The position numbers and the translations under genes are program-made. From the NCBI RefSeq assembly GCF_025200925.1, contig NZ_CP104174.1, forward strand, positions 8,260,001-8,324,000: DNA of 64,000 nt. The letters are read 5' to 3'. Numbering within the stretch: the stretch's first letter is position 1; every line of letters starts with the position of its first letter. Shown here in pieces: positions 58,935 to 64,000 of the stretch. The notes beneath the pieces were generated by a model. That model searched no databases. It worked only from the letters and a program-made list of their open reading frames with translations, and had not been told where the DNA came from. This DNA is from Bradyrhizobium sp. CB1015 (GTDB taxonomy: Bacteria > Pseudomonadota > Alphaproteobacteria > Rhizobiales > Xanthobacteraceae).

Positions 58935-59792
58935 ATGCTACTCGATCGCCGCTCCCTGCTCGCCTCGCTCTGCTGGATGGCCGCCTCTCCCGTTCTGGCC
59001 GCGGACGCGCCGCCGGAACTCGAATCCTACGAGCGCGAGAGTGGCGGCCGGATCGGGGTCTACGCCGAAAACCTCGCGACCGGCAAGAAGCTCGCCTGGC
59101 GCGCCGACGAACGGTTCGTGATGTGCTCGACATTCAAGGCTTCGCTCGCGGCTAACGTGCTGGCGCGGGTCGATCGCGGCGAGGAGCAGCTCGCCGCCAT
59201 GATCCCCTATGGCCAGGCGGATCTGCTGGAATACGCGCCGGTGGCGAGGGAAAATCTCGCGGCCGGCAAGATGTCGGTCGGCGAGATGTGCAAGGCCATC
59301 GTCGAGCTCAGCGACAACACCTGCGCCAATCTGCTGCTGGCGCGGATCGGCGGCCCCGCCGCGCTGACCGCATTCTGGCGGTCGCTCGGCGATACCACCT
59401 CGCGGCTCGACCACAACGAGCCCGAGCTCAACCGCTCGCAGCCGGGCGATCCCCGGGACACCACGACGCCGGCGGCGATGGCGGGAAATTTGCGGCGACT
59501 GGTCACGGGCGAGGCGCTGTCGCTTACCTCGCGTGCCCTGCTCACCGACTGGATGGTGAACTGCAAGACCGGCGCCAACCGGCTGCGTGGCGGACTCCCC
59601 GCAGGCTGGAAGATCGGCGACAAGACCGGCAACAACGGCAAGGACGCCTCGGGCGATATCGCGGTGGCCTGGCCGAAGCCGGATACGCCGATCCTGATCG
59701 CGGCCTATACCCAGGGCGGCACGCCGAGCGCGGCGCAGATCGCATCCGCGTTCGCACGGATTGGACGGATGGTGGCCGAACGGTTGGCGTGA
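58935..59792 (+). CDS. bla: Class A beta-lactamase
   Basis: A 285-residue periplasmic enzyme hydrolysing beta-lactams through a serine acyl-enzyme. The signal peptide covers about 1-23 (ending PVLAADA). The active site is complete: Ser65-Thr-Phe-Lys68, Ser126-Asp-Asn128, the omega-loop Glu162-Pro-Glu-Leu-Asn166 and Lys230-Thr-Gly. A cysteine precedes the catalytic serine, but the partner cysteine of class A carbapenemases after KTG is replaced (KTGNNG), so that disulfide is not expected. No adjacent AmpR-type regulator is present. The spectrum cannot be predicted; it looks like an intrinsic chromosomal enzyme. Confidence 0.92.
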   Translation: MLLDRRSLLASLCWMAASPVLAADAPPELESYERESGGRIGVYAENLATGKKLAWRADERFVMCSTFKASLAANVLARVDRGEEQLAAMIPYGQADLLEYAPVARENLAAGKMSVGEMCKAIVELSDNTCANLLLARIGGPAALTAFWRSLGDTTSRLDHNEPELNRSQPGDPRDTTTPAAMAGNLRRLVTGEALSLTSRALLTDWMVNCKTGANRLRGGLPAGWKIGDKTGNNGKDASGDIAVAWPKPDTPILIAAYTQGGTPSAAQIASAFARIGRMVAERLA

Positions 59793-59839
59793 GCCGCGCA
59801 TTGACGTAGCCGTCGCTTCCGGGTCAAGACAGGCTCATC

Positions 59840-61447
59840 ATGGAAGCGAAGTTTCAAACCTTTCTCATCCTGTTGGCCGTGCTGGCAGGCGTGGCACTGG
59901 CGGCACGACGCTTCAACGTCGCCCCTGCCATCCTGCTGATGCTGGCGGGCGTCGGCCTCGCTTTCGTGCCGGGCATGCCGTCGGTGGAGCTGCCGCCGGA
60001 GCTGGTGCTGCTGGTGGTGCTGCCACCACTGATTTACTCGGCAAGCGTCGCGATGAGCTGGCGCGAGTTCAAGAAAAACCTGCGTCCGATCGTGCTGCTC
60101 GCGGTCGGCGCGGTGATCTTCACCACGGCGATGGTGGCGGCCGCCACGCACTACATGATCGGCCTGCCCTGGACCGTCGGCTTCCTGCTCGGGGCCATCG
60201 TCGCGCCGCCCGACGTGGTGGCGCCACTCGCGATCGCGCGCCGGCTGAACATGCCGCGCCGCATCCTGGTCGTGCTCGAGGGCGAAGGTCTCGCCAATGA
60301 CGCCACCGCACTGATCCTCTACCGCTTCGCGCTCGCCGCGATCATGGTCGGGCACTTCTCACTGCCGCTCGCGGCCGGTGAATTCCTCCTCATCGTCGCT
60401 GGCGAGATCGCCTTCGGCATCGGCGTCGGCTGGCTCTCCTTGCGCTTCCGCAAATGGTCCGGAGATCCGCAGGTCGAGCTGACGCTGTCGCTGATCACGC
60501 CCTATGTCTCCTACTGGCTGCCCGAGCATGTCGGCGGCTCCGGCGTGATCGCAACCGTCGCCTGCGGGCTCTATGTCAGCTGGAACGGCCCGTTGCTGAT
60601 CTCCTCGGCGACGCGCCTGCAAGGCATCTTCTTCTGGGACCTCGTGATCTACCTGATCGAGGGCATGCTGTTCCTGCTCACCGGCTTCCAGATGCGCGCC
60701 CTCTACGAGAAATCGAAGACTTTTCCGCTCGACGACATTCTCATCGCAACCGCATTGGTCCTGGTGATCGTCGTGATCGCGCGTTTTGCCTGGCTCTATC
60801 CCGCGACCTATCTGCCGCGAATGCTGTCCAGGTCGCTCCGCGAGCAAGATCCGTCGCCGCCATGGCAATGGCCGTTCGTGCTCGCTTTCACCGGCGTGCG
60901 CGGCGCGGTGTCGCTGGCCGCCGCGCTGGCGCTGCCGTTCGCGCTGCCGGATGGGGAGGCGTTTCCGTATCGCGACCTGATCCTGTTCGTCGCCTTCGGT
61001 GTCATCTTCGTGACGCTGATCGGGGTCGGCCTGACGCTGCCGCGGGTCGTGCGTTGGCTCGGCGTCGCCGAAGCCGGTCGTTACGAGCATGCCGCCGAGC
61101 ACGAAGCCGAGATCGCCGCGCGCCGTCAGGCGCTGGAGGCCGCGCTGAAATCACTCGACGCGCTCACTGCGGCAAAGGGCGTTTCCGACGAGGTGATGCG
61201 GCTGCTGCGCGCCCGCCACGACATCCGCGTCAACCAGCTCCCGGACTCGCTCGATCCCAACCACCACGACATCTCCGCCGCCGGCACCGCTCTGACCCGC
61301 GACCTGATCGCCGCCGAGCGCAAATTCATCCACAACCTCCTGCGCGACGGCCAGATCACCGACGAGACGCGGCGGCGGATCGAACGCGATCTGGACCTGG
61401 AGGAGGCGAGCCTGGCGAATAGGGAGTATCGGGGCGGACCGCTGTAG
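59840..61447 (+). CDS. CPA1-family Na+(K+)/H+ antiporter
   Basis: A 535-residue cation/proton antiporter with about twelve helices in the first 410 residues, including GFLLGAIVAPPDVVAPLAIA and GEGLANDATALILYRFA. The acidic and asparagine residues of the ion site lie there (the ND of LANDAT is typical of NhaP/Nha1 proteins). GVRGAVSLAAALALP marks a late helix. A hydrophilic C-terminal tail of about 120 residues is helical and probably cytosolic. It exchanges monovalent cations for protons across the inner membrane; which cation is not predictable. Confidence 0.92.
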   Translation: MEAKFQTFLILLAVLAGVALAARRFNVAPAILLMLAGVGLAFVPGMPSVELPPELVLLVVLPPLIYSASVAMSWREFKKNLRPIVLLAVGAVIFTTAMVAAATHYMIGLPWTVGFLLGAIVAPPDVVAPLAIARRLNMPRRILVVLEGEGLANDATALILYRFALAAIMVGHFSLPLAAGEFLLIVAGEIAFGIGVGWLSLRFRKWSGDPQVELTLSLITPYVSYWLPEHVGGSGVIATVACGLYVSWNGPLLISSATRLQGIFFWDLVIYLIEGMLFLLTGFQMRALYEKSKTFPLDDILIATALVLVIVVIARFAWLYPATYLPRMLSRSLREQDPSPPWQWPFVLAFTGVRGAVSLAAALALPFALPDGEAFPYRDLILFVAFGVIFVTLIGVGLTLPRVVRWLGVAEAGRYEHAAEHEAEIAARRQALEAALKSLDALTAAKGVSDEVMRLLRARHDIRVNQLPDSLDPNHHDISAAGTALTRDLIAAERKFIHNLLRDGQITDETRRRIERDLDLEEASLANREYRGGPL

Positions 61448-61476
61448 CGTTTTGTCATTGCGAGCCACCGGGCCAG

Positions 61477-62376
61477 CTACCGCTTCTCGCAAAACTCCCT
61501 CAGTGCTCCCGCAACGGCGCCCGCGACGGCATCCTGCCGCTCCGGCGAGTTCATCTCCATTTCCTCGTCGCGATTGATGATCGAGCCGGCCTCGAGCAGC
61601 ACGGCGGCGCTCCGCGTGCGCGACAGCACGACCAGCCCGTCATAGCGGTAGACGCCGACATCCTTGTCGAGCAGCTGGCGCCGGTATCGGCCCATCACCG
61701 GCAGGGTGTACTGGCTGGCATAGTGCAGGCCCTGCTCCTTCAGCTGCTTGCCGATCATGCGGGCCAGCATCAGGCTGGTGGCAAAGTGCGGATTCTGCTG
61801 CGACACGAACAGCGAGTGGCCCGAAAAACGATCGCTGAAATTGCTCTTTGCGCCGTCGAATTCCCAGGTCTCGAGCAGCTTGTCCGGCACCGAATCATGA
61901 TGGACCGACAGGAACAGATCGGCGCGGCCTTCGTTCGCAGCACCGACGCGCTTGAACAGGCTCGGCCGTGCCTTGCCGTCCGTGACGAGCAGGCGGGTTG
62001 CGGCAAAGCCCTCGGATTTCAGCTTGGCCGTGATGAGCCGTGCGAGGCGGAAGTTGAAGCCGAACTCCGGATCATTGCGGGCGCTCAACGCACCGTAGGA
62101 GTCCGGCGTGTGGCCGACATCCACGACGATCCGGAATTTAGGTATGTCGCATTTGGCTGGTGCGGACAACGGCTTCGGCCTGGGTCTTGCAATCTTTCGC
62201 ACAGCAGCAGCGTCGACTGCATCGACGAGGACGAGCGACGACAGCAGGATCGACGCGACCAGCCCGGCGATGATGCTCCGCGGTTGCCCCAAGCGCTGCT
62301 CCGCTGCCGTGATCCGCGGGCGACGGACCCGCGATTTGGTTTCGGGAAGATTGGCGCGGCCGCGCGAGGACGTCAA
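61477..62376 (-). CDS. N-acetylmuramoyl-L-alanine amidase (Amidase_3)
   Basis: An up to 299-residue zinc amidase removing peptide stems from peptidoglycan. A hydrophobic export segment (SIIAGLVASILLSSLVLVDAV) precedes the catalytic domain. The zinc and catalytic residues are His in VVDVGHTPDSYG, Glu in NDPEFGFNFRLA, His in FLSVHHDSV and Glu in VLLEAGSIINRDEE. VGHTP replaces the commoner AGHGG, a recognised variation. The N-terminal 30 arginine-rich residues may be over-extended, since no clear ribosome site marks the ATG at 62376. Cell separation or recycling are likely roles. Confidence 0.85.
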   Translation of the reverse strand: MTSSRGRANLPETKSRVRRPRITAAEQRLGQPRSIIAGLVASILLSSLVLVDAVDAAAVRKIARPRPKPLSAPAKCDIPKFRIVVDVGHTPDSYGALSARNDPEFGFNFRLARLITAKLKSEGFAATRLLVTDGKARPSLFKRVGAANEGRADLFLSVHHDSVPDKLLETWEFDGAKSNFSDRFSGHSLFVSQQNPHFATSLMLARMIGKQLKEQGLHYASQYTLPVMGRYRRQLLDKDVGVYRYDGLVVLSRTRSAAVLLEAGSIINRDEEMEMNSPERQDAVAGAVAGALREFCEKR

Positions 62377-62516
62377 CGCGAGAACGGTTCGTGTCCCGGA
62401 CGCGGCGCGGCATCGAATGACGCGACGCAGAGCCGGGACCCAGCTTGGTGCGAGAATCGGACGCGGCTCAGCGGCTTATCACTGCATGCTGCGCTGCGTC
62501 CGGGGCACGAGAGGGA

Positions 62517-63413
62517 TCAAACCGGCCGCTCTCCCTTCACCGTCACGCGCGTGCCCGAGCGTGTGTGCGGCCAGTAGTCCCACATCGCGCGGTGCTGGGT
62601 GCAGCGGTTGTCCCAGAAGGCGATGGCGTTCTCGGTCCAGCGGAAGCGGCACTGGAACAGCGGGTTTTCGGCGTGCTGATAAAGATAGGCGAGCATCGCG
62701 TCGCTCTCGTCGCGCGGGATGCCGTTGATGTGGCGAGTGAAGCCGCGGTTGACGTAGAGCGCTTTCCTGCCGGTGACCGGATGCGTGCGCACGACGGGAT
62801 GCTCGGCATGTGGATAAGAGGGACGATCGGCGACGCCATAATTGGCATAGAGCCCGCGATAGATCGGCTCGCCATCGTGCAGCGCCGTCAAGCCATCCAG
62901 ATAGGCCTTCATACGCTCCGAGAGCGCCTCATAGGCCGCGTACATGTTGGCGAACAGCGTATCGCCGCCGCGCGGCGGGCATTGCTTGATGTAGAGGATC
63001 GAGCCCATCGGCGGCTCGAGATCGCAGGACACGTCGGAGTGCCAGCCCTCGCCATTGGCGCGCGGCGAGTTCTTGTCCGCATAGATCTTCATCAGGGCCG
63101 GGTCTTCGTCCTCGTGGGGAGCTGCGGGATGAAAATGCAGCTCGCCGAACTTGCGGCCGAAGGCGAGATGCTGCTGTGGCGTGATGTGCTGGTCACGGAA
63201 GAAGATGACGAGGTTCTCGGCGAGCGCGCGATGGATCTCGTCCATCTGCCGGTTGGAGCGGGCATCGTCGGAGACGAGCTTGCCGATATCGACGCCGGAG
63301 ATTTCCGCGCCGATGATGGGGGTGAGCTTTTCGACGGCGATGGTCTCGTACGGCGCACCGTCTTCAGCGGTGTGGCGATAGCGCGGGCCCTGCTTGCCGG
63401 CGAGTGAGCTCAT
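62517..63413 (-). CDS. TauD/TfdA-family Fe(II)/2-oxoglutarate dioxygenase
   Basis: A 298-residue oxygenase of the taurine/2,4-D dioxygenase type, using iron, 2-oxoglutarate and O2. The facial triad is His and Asp in EGWHSDVSCDLEPPMGS and the distal His in NRCTQHRAMWDYWP. The 2-oxoglutarate-binding arginine is in HTRSGTRVTVKG. PVVRTHPVTGRKALYVNRGFT is the usual core block. GGGAG lies seven bases before the ATG at 63413. The substrate could be taurine, an alkylsulfonate or an aryloxyacid; no sulfur or degradation genes adjoin it. Confidence 0.9.
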   Translation of the reverse strand: MSSLAGKQGPRYRHTAEDGAPYETIAVEKLTPIIGAEISGVDIGKLVSDDARSNRQMDEIHRALAENLVIFFRDQHITPQQHLAFGRKFGELHFHPAAPHEDEDPALMKIYADKNSPRANGEGWHSDVSCDLEPPMGSILYIKQCPPRGGDTLFANMYAAYEALSERMKAYLDGLTALHDGEPIYRGLYANYGVADRPSYPHAEHPVVRTHPVTGRKALYVNRGFTRHINGIPRDESDAMLAYLYQHAENPLFQCRFRWTENAIAFWDNRCTQHRAMWDYWPHTRSGTRVTVKGERPV

Positions 63414-63494
63414 GGCGTGTCTCCCGATCGTTCTTGATTGGAAGCATGGTAGCGCGCAGTGATGGATGTGCAACCTGCACCGCAAACTCAGCTC

Positions 63495-63668
63495 GTCGTC
63501 CCGGGGCGCGCGGAGCGCGAGCTATGATGCGCATTGCGCATCTGAGGACCCATAACCACAGGATCAGGTTTGGCGAAGATTCGGAGTGACGGCCCGACAT
63601 AACCACAAAGCCCGGTGGTCATGGGTCCCGGATCGGCGCGCGCTTGAGGCGCGCTTGTCCGGGACGAC
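63495..63668. repeat. Composite palindromic repeat (CCCATAACCACAGG type)
   Basis: Outer arms GTCCCGGGGCGCGC... and ...GCGCGCTTGTCCGGGAC, with internal ATGATGCGCATTGCGCATC, CCCATAACCACAGGATC and GGTTTGGCGAAGATTCGGAG. It is a longer relative of 33622-33773 and fills most of the gap between the dioxygenase and ispG. Confidence 0.8.
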
Positions 63669-63698
63669 GGACGTGTGTGGAGCGTGAGCGGAGTAAAA

Positions 63699-64000
63699 CT
63701 ACTCCGCCGCAGGCGCCGGCACCTTGGCGCCCTGGCCGTAGCGCTGGTCGATGTAGTCGATCACCAGCGCCTTGAAGTCGGCGGAGATGGTCGGGCCGCG
63801 CAGCGTGCGGAACTTCTTGCCGTCGACGAAGACGGGCGCGGCCGGCGCTTCACCGGTGCCGGGCAGCGAGATGCCGATATTGGCGTGCTTGGATTCGCCG
63901 GGGCCGTTGACGATGCAGCCCATCACCGCGACGTTGAGCTCCTCGACGCCGGGATATTTCGTCTTCCAGGTCGGCATCTCGTCGCGGATGAAATCCTGGA
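63699..64000 (-). CDS. ispG: 4-hydroxy-3-methylbut-2-enyl diphosphate synthase, C-terminal part
   Basis: The last 100 or so residues of IspG (GcpE), the iron-sulfur enzyme of the MEP isoprenoid pathway. The visible Cys and Glu of [18 protein letters not shown] belong to the 4Fe-4S-binding C-terminal domain. [19 protein letters not shown] and the final basic/acidic tail match the alphaproteobacterial form. The gene continues past the right edge of the window, so its start is not seen. It supplies precursors for prenyl synthases such as that at 54886. Confidence 0.94.
   Translation of the reverse strand, partial: QDFIRDEMPTWKTKYPGVEELNVAVMGCIVNGPGESKHANIGISLPGTGEAPAAPVFVDGKKFRTLRGPTISADFKALVIDYIDQRYGQGAKVPAPAAE

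Noticed and set aside
58935..59792. The beta-lactamase as a class A carbapenemase
   Set aside because: A cysteine precedes the active-site serine, but the partner cysteine after KTG is missing (KTGNNG), so the defining disulfide is absent.

Overview
This is a high-GC alphaproteobacterial chromosome segment, most likely from Bradyrhizobium. The clues are the codon usage, the density of intergenic palindromic repeats, and a 326-residue amino acid:carrier-protein ligase whose predicted zinc ligands fall at Cys131, Glu176 and Cys279, the positions I recall for B. japonicum Bll0957. No rRNA, tRNA or CRISPR array was seen. Both ends of the window cut through genes: a peptide ABC-transporter ATPase on the left and ispG on the right.

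Layout. 1-1.9 kb: two peptide-transporter ATPases. 2-2.8 kb: a ceramidase-like membrane protein behind two near-identical palindromic operators. 3-13.6 kb: an acyl-CoA catabolism island with a biotin-dependent acyl-CoA carboxylase (two subunits), a BKACE-type beta-keto acid cleavage enzyme, an AraC regulator, a glutathione transferase, two acyl-CoA dehydrogenases and a divergent acyl-CoA synthetase. Several members resemble the acyclic-terpene (Atu) and leucine (Liu) pathways. 13.7-21 kb: an XRE regulator, a Gram-negative sortase with its dedicated VIT/VWA substrate, an ADP-forming acyl-CoA synthetase and an MCE-domain protein.

21.3-33.6 kb: a urea/short-chain-amide locus. One long minus-strand operon runs urtABCDE-fmdA-fmdB-amiE, combining an ABC importer with two unrelated amidases. 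Divergent from it is a 1123-residue sensor that fuses an NCS1 permease, a nine-cysteine cluster, a histidine kinase and a receiver, followed by an overlapping LuxR-type response regulator. A sigma-54-type -24/-12 promoter candidate lies upstream of the sensor gene. 33.8-39 kb: a Baeyer-Villiger-type monooxygenase, a secreted trypsin-like protease, a HAD hydrolase and the methionine-salvage pair mtnP-mtnA. 39.2-40.3 kb: an apparently intact IS481-like element inserted into a palindromic repeat, with a 5-bp target duplication.

40.3-44.1 kb: a carrier protein, an acyl-CoA dehydrogenase-like protein, the tRNA-synthetase-derived amino acid:carrier-protein ligase and a GNAT-like protein. This looks like a small pathway that loads an amino acid onto a carrier protein and then modifies or transfers it; its product is unknown to me, and it is the strongest candidate here for an incompletely described system. 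44.4-52.4 kb: two cyclic-di-GMP proteins flanking a TctCBA transporter. 52.6-64 kb: small membrane proteins, rpmF, mtgA, a polyprenyl synthase, a caspase-like protease, a GFA-family protein, an NTF2-like protein, a class A beta-lactamase, a CPA1 antiporter, a cell-wall amidase, a TauD-type dioxygenase and ispG.

Many intergenic gaps are filled by a few families of imperfect palindromes, some of which supply stop codons to neighbouring genes.
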